Positions 5,841 to 15,439 of a stretch of DNA of 64,000 nt are shown in pieces; within the stretch, counting starts at the first letter, position 1; every line of letters starts with the position of its first letter. The notes beneath the pieces were generated by a model that was given only the letters and a program-made list of their open reading frames with translations, was not told the DNA's origin and ran no database searches. The translations under genes were made by a program, and so were the position numbers. The stretch is from Salinilacustrithrix sp003476595. GTDB lineage: Bacteria > Actinomycetota > Acidimicrobiia > Acidimicrobiales > Salinilacustritrichaceae. The DNA lies in NCBI GenBank assembly GCA_963972525.1, contig CAXAUZ010000004.1, positions 1 to 64,000 on the forward strand, in the 5' to 3' direction.

Positions 5841-8588
5841 TCAGCGGGTCCAGGGGGGCGTGAGCTCGGGGTCGATGCCGTGGGCCTCGATGGCCTCGGC
5901 GACGGTCGACGCGTCGATCTGGCCCTGGGCGCAGAGCGAGGCGAGGACGGCGACGACGACGTGGGGGGCGTCGACCTCGAAGAACGAGCGCAGGGCCTCC
6001 CGGGTGTCGGAGCGGCCGAAGCCGTCGGTGCCGAGCGAGGTGTAGGGCCGCCCGACCCAGCGGGCGACCTGGTCGGGCACGGCGCACATGTTGTCGCTGA
6101 CGGCGACGACGGGGCCGTCGACGTCGGCGAGGCGCTCGGTGACCTTGGCGGCCCGGGCGTCGCCGTTCGGGTGCAGGCGGTTGTGGCGCTCGGCGGCGAG
6201 GGCGTCCTCGCGCAGCTTCTTGTAGGAGGTGACCGACCACAGGTCGGCGGCGACGTCCCAGCGCTCGGCGAGCTCGTCGCGGGCGGCGACGGCGGCCTGC
6301 CACATCGGGCCGGAGAACAGGATGCTCGCCCGCTTCGACGGGCCGTCGGGGGCGTCGTGGAAGCGGTACATGCCCTCGACCGCGCCCTGGGCGATCTCGT
6401 CCGCGCGGTCCTCGGGCAGCGGCGGCATGGGGTAGGTCTCGTTGTAGAGCGTCAGGTAGTACATGACGTCGCGCTCGGCGTCGGGCGTGTCGGGCCCGTA
6501 CATGCGCTCGAGGCCGGCCTTCATGATGAGTGCGACCTCGTAGGCGAAGGCCGGGTCGTAGGCCTCGATCGTGGGGACGGTGGAGGCGAGCAGCAGCGAG
6601 TGGCCGTCCTGGTGCTGGAGGCCCTCGCCGGTGAGCGTGGTGCGTCCGGCGGTGGCGCCGAGCAGGAAGCCGCGGGCGCGGGCGTCCGCGGCGGCCCAGA
6701 TGAGGTCGCCGACCCGCTGGAAGCCGAACATCGAATAGAAGATGTAGAAGGGCACCATCGGCACGCCCCGGTTGGCGTGCGCGGTGCCGGCGGCGGTGAA
6801 GCTGGCCATGGAGCCGGCCTCGGTGATGCCCTCCTCGAGGATCTGGCCGTCCTTGCCCTCGGTGTAGGAGAGCAGCAGGTCGTGGTCGACGGGCTCGTAG
6901 AGCTGGCCGCGGCTGGCGTAGATCTTGATCTCGCGGAACAGGCTGTCCATGCCGAAGGTGCGGGCCTCGTCGGGCACGATCGGCACGACGCGCTCGCCGA
7001 AGGCGTCGTCCCGGGCCATGTTCCGCAGCAGGCGGGTGAAGCCCATGGTGGTGGCGGCCTCCTGCTTGCCCGACCCGACCAGCAGCTCCTCGTAGACCTT
7101 GTCGTCGGGGAGGGTGATGCCCTTGCGCGGTGGGACCGGCCGGGAGGGGAGCGGGCCGTCGAGGGCCTTGAGCCGGGCGTGGAAGTACTCGTGCTCGGGC
7201 GTGCCCTCGCGCAGGGAGATGTAGGGGGGCAGGTCGGAGTCGAGGTCGCTGTCGGGGACCTCCTCCTGCAGATGGAGCCGGTCGCGCAGGGTGCGCAGCT
7301 GGTCCTTGGTCATCTTCTTGATCTGGTGGGTCGCGTTGCGGCCCTCGACGTCGGGGCCGAGCGTCCAGCCCTTGATCGTCTTGGCCAGGATGACGGTGGG
7401 TCGGCCGTTGGCCTCGGTGGCGGCCTTGTAGGCGGCGTAGAGCTTCTTGTAGTCGTGGCCGCCGCGGGGCAGGTTGCGCAGCTCCTCGTCCGAGAGGTGC
7501 TCGACGATCTTGCGCAGCCGGGGGTCGGGGCCGAAGAAGTCGTCGCGGATGTAGCTGCCGTCCTCCACCGCGTAGCGCTGGAACTGGCCGTCGACGGTGG
7601 TGTTCATCTTGTTGAGCAGCACGCCGTCGACGTCGCGCTGGAGCAGCTCGTCCCACTTGGAACCCCACACGACCTTGATGACGTTCCAGCCCGCGCCGCG
7701 GAAGACGGCTTCGAGCTCCTGGATGATCTTGCCGTTGCCGCGCACCGGACCGTCGAGGCGCTGCAGGTTGCAGTTGACGACCCAGATCAGGTTGTCGAGC
7801 CCCTCGCGGGACGCGAGCGAGATGGAGCCGAGGGTCTCGGGCTCGTCGGTCTCGCCGTCGCCGATGAAGCACCACACCTTGCTGTCGGTGGTGTCGTCGA
7901 CGCGCCGGTTGGTCAGGTACTTGAGGAAGCGGGCCTGGTAGATCGAGTTGATCGGCCCGAGGCCCATCGAGACCGTCGGGTACTCCCAGAAGTCCGGCAT
8001 CAGCCGGGGGTGGGGGTAGCTCGAGATGCCCTCGCCGCCGACCTCCATGCGGAACCCGTCGAGCTGGGTCTCGGAGAGGCGGCCCTCGAGGAAGGCCCGG
8101 GCGTAGATGCCGGGGGCGGCATGGCCCTGGAAGTACACGTGGTCGCCCGGCGTGCCGTCCTCCTTGCCGCGGAAGAAGTGGTTGAAGCCCACCTCGTAGA
8201 GCGCGGCAGAGGAGGCGAACGTGGCGAGGTGGCCACCGATGCCGTCGGCCTTCTTGTTGGCCCGCACCACCATCGCCGCGGCGTTCCAGCGGATGTAGGC
8301 GCGGATGCGGCGCTCGACGTGCTCGTCGCCGGGGAACCACGGCTCGCGCTCGGGCGGGATGGTGTTGACGTACGGCGTCGAGATGGCCGCCGGGGAACCG
8401 ACCTGCAGCTCGTTGGCCCGCGACAGCAGCTTGGAGATGAGGAAGCGGGCCCGGGTCTTGCCGTGGGTGTCCACGACCGCCTCGAGGCTGTCGAGCCACT
8501 CGCTGGTCTCCCCGGGATCGATGTCGGGCAGCTGGTTGACGTACCCGTCGTGGCGGGGGTTGTCGGAGTGGAGGCCGTCGATCACCAT
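5841..8588 (-). CDS. aceE: Pyruvate dehydrogenase E1 component, homodimeric type
   Basis: 915 residues, close to the usual length of about 890 for AceE. It decarboxylates pyruvate with thiamine diphosphate and acetylates the E2 lipoyl group. The diphosphate-binding region GDGETDEPETLG leads to NCNLQRLDGPVRGNGK. The N-terminal segment QLPDIDPGETSEWLDSLEAV and the C-terminal SYKKLREDALAAERHNRLHP are characteristic. The ATG at 8588 is chosen. An in-frame TTG at 8600 is possible, and neither has a clear Shine-Dalgarno or TANNNT box. No E2 or E3 gene is adjacent, as is common in actinobacteria. Confidence 0.95.
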   Translation of the reverse strand: MVIDGLHSDNPRHDGYVNQLPDIDPGETSEWLDSLEAVVDTHGKTRARFLISKLLSRANELQVGSPAAISTPYVNTIPPEREPWFPGDEHVERRIRAYIRWNAAAMVVRANKKADGIGGHLATFASSAALYEVGFNHFFRGKEDGTPGDHVYFQGHAAPGIYARAFLEGRLSETQLDGFRMEVGGEGISSYPHPRLMPDFWEYPTVSMGLGPINSIYQARFLKYLTNRRVDDTTDSKVWCFIGDGETDEPETLGSISLASREGLDNLIWVVNCNLQRLDGPVRGNGKIIQELEAVFRGAGWNVIKVVWGSKWDELLQRDVDGVLLNKMNTTVDGQFQRYAVEDGSYIRDDFFGPDPRLRKIVEHLSDEELRNLPRGGHDYKKLYAAYKAATEANGRPTVILAKTIKGWTLGPDVEGRNATHQIKKMTKDQLRTLRDRLHLQEEVPDSDLDSDLPPYISLREGTPEHEYFHARLKALDGPLPSRPVPPRKGITLPDDKVYEELLVGSGKQEAATTMGFTRLLRNMARDDAFGERVVPIVPDEARTFGMDSLFREIKIYASRGQLYEPVDHDLLLSYTEGKDGQILEEGITEAGSMASFTAAGTAHANRGVPMVPFYIFYSMFGFQRVGDLIWAAADARARGFLLGATAGRTTLTGEGLQHQDGHSLLLASTVPTIEAYDPAFAYEVALIMKAGLERMYGPDTPDAERDVMYYLTLYNETYPMPPLPEDRADEIAQGAVEGMYRFHDAPDGPSKRASILFSGPMWQAAVAARDELAERWDVAADLWSVTSYKKLREDALAAERHNRLHPNGDARAAKVTERLADVDGPVVAVSDNMCAVPDQVARWVGRPYTSLGTDGFGRSDTREALRSFFEVDAPHVVVAVLASLCAQGQIDASTVAEAIEAHGIDPELTPPWTR

Positions 8589-8630
8589 GGGCCCAGCCAA
8601 CCACGAGATCGGCCCGTTTGCTCCCCCGGG

Positions 8631-8636
8631 TAGGTT
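8631..8636 (+). promoter_or_regulatory. Leaderless -10 (TAGGTT) for the RNase H fusion operon
   Basis: TAGGTT lies 8 nt before the ATG at 8645 and defines that start over an in-frame ATG 27 nt upstream. It is the only promoter seen for the four-gene run to 15421. Confidence 0.55.
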
Positions 8637-8644
8637 CGCCCGCC

Positions 8645-9691
8645 ATGGCGACGAGACGACGGGTCTGGACCGACGGTGCCTGCAAGGGCAACCCCGGCCC
8701 GGGCGGCTGGGCCTGGGTCGCCGACGACCGTCGCTGGGCGAGCGGAGCCGAGGCGCAGAGCACCAACCAGCGCATGGAGATCATGGCCGCGCACCGTGCG
8801 GTGCAGGCCCACGACGAGCCGCTGACCGTGGTGTCCGACTCGACCTACGTCGTCAACTGCTTCCGGGACGGCTGGTGGCGGGGGTGGCTGGCCAAGGACT
8901 GGAAGAACAGCCAGAAGAAGCCGGTGGCGAACCGGGACCTGTGGGAGCCCTTCATCGAGCTCGTGCGCGAGCGCGGCGACGTCGACTTCGAGTGGGTCAA
9001 GGGCCACGGCGGCGACGAGATGAACGACATCGCCGATCGGCTCGCGGTCGCGGCGGCGGAGACCCAGACCGAGCAGGAGGGCGACCAGGTCCCCGACGAC
9101 CTCGGCGACGCCGACGCCGTCGGTCCGGCTCCGGCGGGGGCACCCGCATCGGCAGCCCCCGACCGCGACCGTCGCCTGCCGACCGGGCGCCTGCTCGGTG
9201 TGTTCGGCGCCCGCCCGCCCGAGCTCGGCGGCTACGACGCCAACCCGGTCAGCGACGCGGTCGGCCGCCGGCTCCAGGAGATCCTGGCGGCCAAGGCCCG
9301 CATGCACCCCGACCTGCACGTCGTGTCCGGCCTGCGCCTCGGTGCCGAGATGCTCGGCGCCGAGGCCGCGGTGGCCGAGGGCATCCCGGTGGTCGCCGTG
9401 CTCCCGTTCCCGGACGCCGACGCACCGTGGCCGGAGAAGTCCCGACGCCGCTTCGCCGACCTGCGCTCGGCCGCCGCCACCGAGGTCCTGCTCGAGCGCA
9501 AGGTCCCCGAGTCCAAGGCGAAGGTGGCCGGGTCGCTGCGCCGCCGAGATGGCTGGCTGGCCAAGAACCTGGACGAGGCCATCGTGGTCTGGGACGGCGA
9601 GGAGCCCTTCGTGGGGCGGCTGCTCGCCACGCTGCGCGACCGCCTCGGGGACGACGTCTGGGAGGAGCTCGTCCCGGCGACGGGACGATGA
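8645..9691 (+). CDS. rnhA: RNase HI fused to a SLOG (YpsA/DUF1273-like) domain
   Basis: 348 residues. Residues 1-140 are a complete RNase HI: WTDGACKGNPGPGG, with the metal-binding carboxylates D10, E45, D65 and D131 and the flexible-loop H121. It degrades RNA in RNA-DNA hybrids. After an acidic Ala/Pro linker, residues from about 185 form a Rossmann-like SLOG domain resembling YpsA: LLGVFGARPPELGG, HVVSGLRLGAEMLGAEAA, PVVAVLPFPD and AIVVWDGEEP. SLOG domains typically bind nucleotide-derived ligands. Its stop overlaps the hyuA start (ATGA). The fusion partner is unusual and its ligand is unknown. Confidence 0.85.
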   Translation: MATRRRVWTDGACKGNPGPGGWAWVADDRRWASGAEAQSTNQRMEIMAAHRAVQAHDEPLTVVSDSTYVVNCFRDGWWRGWLAKDWKNSQKKPVANRDLWEPFIELVRERGDVDFEWVKGHGGDEMNDIADRLAVAAAETQTEQEGDQVPDDLGDADAVGPAPAGAPASAAPDRDRRLPTGRLLGVFGARPPELGGYDANPVSDAVGRRLQEILAAKARMHPDLHVVSGLRLGAEMLGAEAAVAEGIPVVAVLPFPDADAPWPEKSRRRFADLRSAAATEVLLERKVPESKAKVAGSLRRRDGWLAKNLDEAIVVWDGEEPFVGRLLATLRDRLGDDVWEELVPATGR

Positions 9692-11496
9692 ACGCGATGC
9701 TGATCGGCGCCGACACCGGCGGCACCTTCTCGGACCTGGTCGACGGTTCGGGCAACGTCACCAAGGTGCTGTCCACGCCCGACGCCCCCGACGACGCGAT
9801 CCGCGCCGGCGTGGCGGAGCTGACCTCCGAGCGCCCCGCGCTGCTCGCCCACGGCACCACGGTCGCCACCAACGCCGTGCTCGAGGGCCGACTGGCCCGC
9901 ACCGCGCTGATCACGACGCAGGGCCTGGCCGACGTCATCGAGATCGGCCGCCAGGACCGCCCGAGCCTCTACGACCAGTTCGCCGACCGGCCGGTGCCGC
10001 TCGTGCCCCGCGAGCTGCGCTTCGAGGTGGCCGGTCGCCTGGCGGCCGACGGCACCGAGCTGGAGCCGGTGGACCTCGAGGCGCTGCCGGACCTGCCCGA
10101 CGACGTGGAGGCCGTCGCCGTCTGCCTCCTGCACGCCGACCTGGATCCGTCGCACGAGCAGGCGGTCGCCGGCGCCCTCCGGGCACGAGGCCTGGACGTC
10201 GTCGCCTCCCACGAGGTCTCGCCCGAGTTCCGGGAGTACGAGCGCACGGTCACGACCGTGGTGGACGCGGGCCTGCGGCCGAGGTGCCGCCGCTACCTGC
10301 AGCGGCTCACCGACCTGGCCGAGGAGGTGTCGGTGATGACCTCGGCCGGCGGCCTGCTCGATGCCGGGACCGCGGCGGACCTGCCCGCCGCGCTGCTGCT
10401 GTCCGGCCCGGCCGGCGGGGTGCGGGCGGCCGCCGCAGTGGCGCTCGCCAACGGGTGGCCCGACGCCATCACCTTCGACATGGGCGGCACCAGCACCGAC
10501 GTCTGCCTGGTCCGGGGCGGGGAGCCGGCCTTCGCCACCACCCGCCACGTCGGTGGCTACCCGGTGCGGTTCCCGTCGCTCGACATCCACACCATCGGCG
10601 CCGGCGGCGGGTCGATCGCCCGCATCGACGCCGGCGGTGCCCTCGTCGTCGGGCCGGCCAGCGCCGGCGCCGACCCGGGCCCGGCCTGCTACGGGCGGGG
10701 TGGCACCGCGCCAACCGTGACCGACGCGAACCTGGTCGCCGGCCGCATCCCCGCCGGTGCCAGCTTCGGCCGGCTGGAGCTGGACGCCGATGCCGCGCAG
10801 GCGGCCCTGGCCTCGGCCGGCGTCGACGCCGACGGCATCCTCCAGGTGGTCGACGCCAACATGGAGCGGGCGCTGCGGGCCGTCTCGGTGGAGCGGGGCG
10901 TGGACCCGGGCGGGCTGGCGCTGGTCGCCTTCGGCGGGGCCGGCGCGCTGCACGCCTGCTCGCTGGCCGAGGCCATGGACATCCCCGTCGTGATCGTCCC
11001 GGCCCGGGCCGGGGTGCTGTCCGCCGTCGGCCTGCTCATGGCGCCGCCCCAGCGCGAGGTGGTGCGCAGCCGTCGGGACCCCGGCGACCTGGCCACGCTG
11101 GCCGATGACGTCGAAGCGGTGGCGGCGACGGCTCGCTCGCTCCACGACGGCCCCGGTCCGGTCGAGGTGACGACGGCGATCGACTGCCGCTACGTCGGCC
11201 AGTCCCACGAGCTCACCGTCGCCGACCTCGACGCCTTCCACGACGAGCACGAGCTGCGCAACGGCTTCGCCCGACCCGACGCCCCGGTCGAGGTGGTGGC
11301 GGTCCGCGCCACGTTGCTGCGACAGCCGGCCGTCGATCTCGCCGACCTCCCGGTCCCCGAGCACCGGGCGGCGTTCGAGCCGGTGCGGGGGCCGCGCGTG
11401 ATCGCCGAGCCGGACTGCACGATCTGGCTGGCGTCCGGCTGGCAGGCCGATGCGGGTGCTGCCGGCGCCCTCGTCCTGCGACGGGCGGTCTCGTGA
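9688..11496 (+). CDS. hyuA: Hydantoinase/oxoprolinase A subunit
   Basis: 602 residues. The N-terminal ATP-binding core GADTGGTFSDLV, GTTVATNAVLEGR, FDMGGTSTDVCLV and IGAGGGSIARID identify the HyuA/5-oxoprolinase A family of acetate kinase-like folds. These use ATP to open cyclic amides such as N-methylhydantoin or 5-oxoproline, together with the B subunit encoded next. At about 600 residues it is somewhat shorter than typical HyuA proteins. It starts within the stop of the RNase H gene and its own stop overlaps the hyuB GTG (GTGA). The exact substrate is unknown. Confidence 0.9.
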   Translation: MNAMLIGADTGGTFSDLVDGSGNVTKVLSTPDAPDDAIRAGVAELTSERPALLAHGTTVATNAVLEGRLARTALITTQGLADVIEIGRQDRPSLYDQFADRPVPLVPRELRFEVAGRLAADGTELEPVDLEALPDLPDDVEAVAVCLLHADLDPSHEQAVAGALRARGLDVVASHEVSPEFREYERTVTTVVDAGLRPRCRRYLQRLTDLAEEVSVMTSAGGLLDAGTAADLPAALLLSGPAGGVRAAAAVALANGWPDAITFDMGGTSTDVCLVRGGEPAFATTRHVGGYPVRFPSLDIHTIGAGGGSIARIDAGGALVVGPASAGADPGPACYGRGGTAPTVTDANLVAGRIPAGASFGRLELDADAAQAALASAGVDADGILQVVDANMERALRAVSVERGVDPGGLALVAFGGAGALHACSLAEAMDIPVVIVPARAGVLSAVGLLMAPPQREVVRSRRDPGDLATLADDVEAVAATARSLHDGPGPVEVTTAIDCRYVGQSHELTVADLDAFHDEHELRNGFARPDAPVEVVAVRATLLRQPAVDLADLPVPEHRAAFEPVRGPRVIAEPDCTIWLASGWQADAGAAGALVLRRAVS

Positions 11497-13100
11497 CCCT
11501 CGGCCCGGCCGCCCTGCAGGTGCTGATCTCCCGGCTCACCGGCGTGGCCGAGGAGATGGGTGCCGTGCTCCAGCGCGCCGCCTTCAGCCCCAACATCAAG
11601 GAGCGGGCCGACTGCTCCTCGGCGCTGTTCACCCCGTCGGGTGAGCTGCTCGTGCAGGCCGAGCACATCCCGGTCCACCTCGGCTCGATGCCAGCCAGCG
11701 TGGCCGCCGTGATCGCAGCGATCGACCTCGACGCCATGGCGCCCGGCGACCAGTTCGTCGTCAACGACCCCTTCGCCGGCGGCACGCACCTCAACGACAT
11801 CACCGTCGTGGCTCCCTGCTTGGTGGAGGACGGCGGCGCCCGGCGCCTCGTCGGCTGGGCCGCGAACCGGGCGCACCACGCCGACGTCGGCGGCTCGGCG
11901 CCGGGCTCGATCCCGGCCGATGCGCGGGAGATCTTCGAGGAGGGCCTGCGCCTCCCGCCCGTGCGCCTCACCGACGAGGTGCGGGCGATCCTGTTCGCCA
12001 ACTCCCGCACGCCCGACGAGCGGGTGGGCGACCTCGATGCCCAGGTCGGGGCCAACGTGCTCGGCGTGCGGCGCCTGGCCGAGGCGGCCGATGAGCCGAT
12101 CGACGAGGTGATCGCCTACGGCGAGCGCCGGATGCGGGCCGCCCTCGCCGTCCTGCCCGACGGCACCTGGATCGCCGAGGACGTCATCGACTCCACCGGC
12201 TCGCACGCCGAGCAGCAGGTGCCGTCGAGGATCCGGCTGCGCCTCACCGTGGCCGGTGACGGCATCGAGATCGACTTCACCGGCACCGACCCCCAGTCCG
12301 ACGGCAACGTCAACGCGGTCGCGGCGGTCACCGAGTCCGCGGTCGGCTTCGCGGTCCGGTCGGTGGTCGACCCGACCATCCCCGCCAACGGCGGCGCCAT
12401 GCGCCCGGTGCGCATCCACCTGCCGCACGGCTCGATCGTCGCCGCCGAGCCGCCCGCCGCGGTGGGCGCCGGCAACGTCGAGGTGTCCCAGCGCGTCGCC
12501 GACGTCGTCCTCGCCGCGCTCGCGGAGTCGGCACCGGAGCGGGTGGCGGCCGGGAACCAGGGGACGATGAACAACCTGCTGATCGGCGGCCGGGGCTGGG
12601 TGTACTACGAGACCGTCGGCGGCGGGCAGGGCGGCCGCATGTCCTCGGGTGCCCCGGCGCCCGGCCAGTCCGGGATCCAGACCGGGATGACCAACACCAA
12701 GAACACGCCGATCGAGGCCCTGGAGCGCCACTTCCCCCTCCGGGTGCTGCGCTACCGGCTGCGACGGGGGAGCGGCGGCGCCGGGCTGGCCTCGGGTGGC
12801 GAGGGCATCGAGCGGGACCTGCAGGTGCTCGAGGACGTCACCGTGTCGCTCATCACCGAGCGGCGGGTGTCCCGCCCGAACGGCCTGGCCGGCGGCGAGC
12901 CCGGTGCGACGGGCGAGAACTGGCTGCTGCCCCAGGGGGACGACGCCCGGGCCGAGCGGCTGCCCGACAAGTGCACGATCCGCCTGCAGGCCGGCGACGT
13001 GGTGCGGATGCTGACACCGGGTGGCGGCGGTTGGGGGCCGACCCGGGAGCGCTCGGTGCGGCAAGATGGCGGCGTGGTGGAGCGCAGGGTGGATCGTTGA
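11493..13100 (+). CDS. hyuB: Hydantoinase/oxoprolinase B subunit
   Basis: 535 residues from GTG. HyuB landmarks include AFSPNIKERADCSSALF, HIPVHLGSMPASV, DQFVVNDPFAGGTHLNDIT, NRAHHADVGGSAPGS and a Gly-rich C-terminus (LTPGGGGWG). HyuB forms the complex with HyuA for ATP-dependent hydrolysis of cyclic amides. The C-terminal TGA overlaps the TTG start of the kinase gene (TTGA), continuing the chain of coupled genes. Confidence 0.9.
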   Translation: MTLGPAALQVLISRLTGVAEEMGAVLQRAAFSPNIKERADCSSALFTPSGELLVQAEHIPVHLGSMPASVAAVIAAIDLDAMAPGDQFVVNDPFAGGTHLNDITVVAPCLVEDGGARRLVGWAANRAHHADVGGSAPGSIPADAREIFEEGLRLPPVRLTDEVRAILFANSRTPDERVGDLDAQVGANVLGVRRLAEAADEPIDEVIAYGERRMRAALAVLPDGTWIAEDVIDSTGSHAEQQVPSRIRLRLTVAGDGIEIDFTGTDPQSDGNVNAVAAVTESAVGFAVRSVVDPTIPANGGAMRPVRIHLPHGSIVAAEPPAAVGAGNVEVSQRVADVVLAALAESAPERVAAGNQGTMNNLLIGGRGWVYYETVGGGQGGRMSSGAPAPGQSGIQTGMTNTKNTPIEALERHFPLRVLRYRLRRGSGGAGLASGGEGIERDLQVLEDVTVSLITERRVSRPNGLAGGEPGATGENWLLPQGDDARAERLPDKCTIRLQAGDVVRMLTPGGGGWGPTRERSVRQDGGVVERRVDR

Positions 13101-15421
13101 CGGAGGCGGGTTCGGGCGACCACCCCGACAGCGGCGCCGAGCGGCTCGGCGTGGAGCGAGGCGACGTGCTGCGCCACCTCGCCGGCCGGATGGCCCGGGT
13201 CGGCGGCTGGGCCGTCGACGGCTCAGACGGCAGCGTCTACTGGTCCGACGAGCTCCACGAGATCCTCGAGTCCCCGATCGACCAGGGCGTGCCGCCGATC
13301 GAGGCCACGATCGCCCGCTACCCCGGGGCCCACCGCGAGCGGATCAGCGAGGCGCTCGACCGTTGCCTCCGCGAGGGCGTCCCGTTCGACCTCGAGCTCG
13401 AGGTCGAGACCTACGGCGGCCGGCGGATCCCGGCGCGGATCATGGGTGAAGCCGATCGCGACGAGGACGGCACGGTGCGCGGCGTGGTCGGGGCGTTCCA
13501 GGACATCTCCGACCTGCGCATGGCGACCCAGGAGGCCCAGGACGCGGCCCGACGCTTGGGCGCCACGCTCGAGAGCATGACCGATGCCGTCTACATGGTG
13601 GATCGGGACTGGCGCTTCACCTACGTGAACTCCAACGCCGCGCAGCTGCTGCGTCGCGATGCCGCCGAGCTGATCGGTCGTGGGATCTGGGAGGAGTTCC
13701 CCGAAGCGGTCGACTCCGCCCTCCACGACGTGTACTCGGCCTCGATGGCGGACCGCCACACCCGCCACCTCGACGAGTTCCACTTCCCGCCCCTCGCCAC
13801 GTGGTTCCAGGTCGACGTCTACCCCGCCGACCAGGGGCTGGCCGTCTACTTCCGCGACATCACGCAGGCCCGCGCCGCGCGCCTCGCCCTGGAGGAGCGC
13901 GAGGCGGCCCTCCAGCGGCAGGCCGATCTGCTGGACCAGGCCCAGGACGCCATCATCGTCCGCGACCCCGAGGGGCGGATCACCTACTGGAACCGCAGCG
14001 CCGAGCGGATCTACGGCTGGTTCGCCGAGGAGGCGATCGGTTCCGACGTGCGGTCGCTGCTCTACGAGGACCGCATGGCGTTCGACGCCGCGCACGAGGC
14101 CGTGCTGCGGACCGGCCGGTGGGTCGGCGAGCTCCGCCAGCGCACGAGGCGGGGCGAGATGGTGGAGGTGGCGGCGCGCTGGACCCTGGTCCGCGGCAAG
14201 GGCGGAAGGCCCGAGGCGGTCATGGCCATCAACACCGACATCACCGAGCGCAAGCGCGTGGAGCAGCAGCTGCTGCGTGCCCAGCGCATGGAGAGCATCG
14301 GCACCCTCGCCGGCGGCGTCGCCCACGACCTGAACAACGTGCTCGCGCCGATCCTGCTCGCCGGCGAGCTGCTGCAGTCCGACTCGGCCACGATCGATCG
14401 CTCGTCGTTGGTCGAGACCATCGTGACCAGCGCCCGACGGGGCGCCGACCTCGTCTCCCAGGTGCTGTCCTTCGCGCGAGGGGTCGAGGGTGAGCGCCGC
14501 CCGGTCGATGTCGGCGCGCTCGTCGCCGACATCGGCGCCATCGTGCGGGACACGTTCCCGAAGAACATCGCCCTCTCCCTGGAGGTCCCGGCCACGCTGA
14601 CGCCGATCGTCGGTGACAGCACCCAGATCCAGCAGGTGCTGCTCAACCTGGTGGTGAACGCGAGGGATGCCATGCCCAACGGCGGGCACCTGCGGCTGGG
14701 GGCGTCCCAGGTGCTGATCGACGACCAGTACGCCGCGACCACCCCGGGGACGAAGCCGGGCAGCTACCTGCTCGTCGAGGTCGAGGACGACGGCGAGGGG
14801 ATGGCGCCCGACGTGCGCGACCGCGCCTTCGAGCCCTTCTTCACGACCAAGGCCCACGGCGTCGGCACCGGCCTGGGCCTGTCCACCGCGGTGGCCATCA
14901 TCGAGAGCCACGGCGGCTTCCTCCACGTGTACAGCGAGCTCGACCGGGGCACCCGGTTCCGGGTGTACCTGCCGTGCGACCTCGACGTGCAGGAACCGCA
15001 AGCACCCGCGTCGACCGCGGCCGACCCGCCTCGAGGCTCGGGGCAGACCGTGCTGGTCGTCGAGGACGAGGCCGCCATCCGGGCCATGACCCGCCAGACG
15101 CTGGAGACCTACGGCTACCGGGTGCTCGAAGCCGCGAACGGGGCCGAGGCCGTCGCCGTGTTCGCCCGGGCAGCCGACGGCGTCCACGCCGTGCTCACCG
15201 ACATGATGATGCCGGTCATGGACGGCCCGGCGACCATCCTCGCCCTGCAGGCCCTGGACCCGGAGGTCCGGGTCATCGGGGCCAGCGGGTTGCACGGGAA
15301 CGGCAAGGTCGCGCAGGCCGCCGCCGCGGGGGTCGAGCACTTCCTGCCCAAGCCGTACGAGACGCGACGGCTGCTCGAGGTGCTCGCCGAGGTCCTGGGC
15401 GGGGATCCGTCGGAGGGCTGA
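13097..15421 (+). CDS. PAS-type hybrid sensor histidine kinase with C-terminal receiver
   Basis: 774 residues, predicted cytoplasmic with no membrane helix. Three PAS domains (about 28-145, 150-262, 270-385) precede a HisKA dimerisation domain with the phospho-acceptor in GGVAHDLNN (H410). The HATPase domain has NARDAMPNGG (N box), VEDDGEGM and GLGLST. The receiver domain carries the phospho-acceptor D702 in VLTDMMMPVMDG. The TTG start overlaps the hyuB stop by 4 nt. No ATG upstream gives a sensible N-terminus. The convergent REC-GAF-EAL gene 18 nt downstream could be a partner. The sensed signal is unknown. Confidence 0.85.
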   Translation: MTEAGSGDHPDSGAERLGVERGDVLRHLAGRMARVGGWAVDGSDGSVYWSDELHEILESPIDQGVPPIEATIARYPGAHRERISEALDRCLREGVPFDLELEVETYGGRRIPARIMGEADRDEDGTVRGVVGAFQDISDLRMATQEAQDAARRLGATLESMTDAVYMVDRDWRFTYVNSNAAQLLRRDAAELIGRGIWEEFPEAVDSALHDVYSASMADRHTRHLDEFHFPPLATWFQVDVYPADQGLAVYFRDITQARAARLALEEREAALQRQADLLDQAQDAIIVRDPEGRITYWNRSAERIYGWFAEEAIGSDVRSLLYEDRMAFDAAHEAVLRTGRWVGELRQRTRRGEMVEVAARWTLVRGKGGRPEAVMAINTDITERKRVEQQLLRAQRMESIGTLAGGVAHDLNNVLAPILLAGELLQSDSATIDRSSLVETIVTSARRGADLVSQVLSFARGVEGERRPVDVGALVADIGAIVRDTFPKNIALSLEVPATLTPIVGDSTQIQQVLLNLVVNARDAMPNGGHLRLGASQVLIDDQYAATTPGTKPGSYLLVEVEDDGEGMAPDVRDRAFEPFFTTKAHGVGTGLGLSTAVAIIESHGGFLHVYSELDRGTRFRVYLPCDLDVQEPQAPASTAADPPRGSGQTVLVVEDEAAIRAMTRQTLETYGYRVLEAANGAEAVAVFARAADGVHAVLTDMMMPVMDGPATILALQALDPEVRVIGASGLHGNGKVAQAAAAGVEHFLPKPYETRRLLEVLAEVLGGDPSEG

Positions 15422-15439
15422 GCGCCGCCGGTCAGGCGG

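Noticed and set aside
5880..8633. Plus-strand open frame of 917 codons opposite aceE
   Set aside because: It is an antisense shadow created by GC-rich codon bias; Val/Gly/Leu-rich with no recognisable domain.
5407..8784. Very long minus-strand open frame of 1125 codons overlapping aceE
   Set aside because: It is an out-of-frame shadow of aceE: Arg/Pro/Ala-rich, with no family motif, while the aceE frame is fully conserved.
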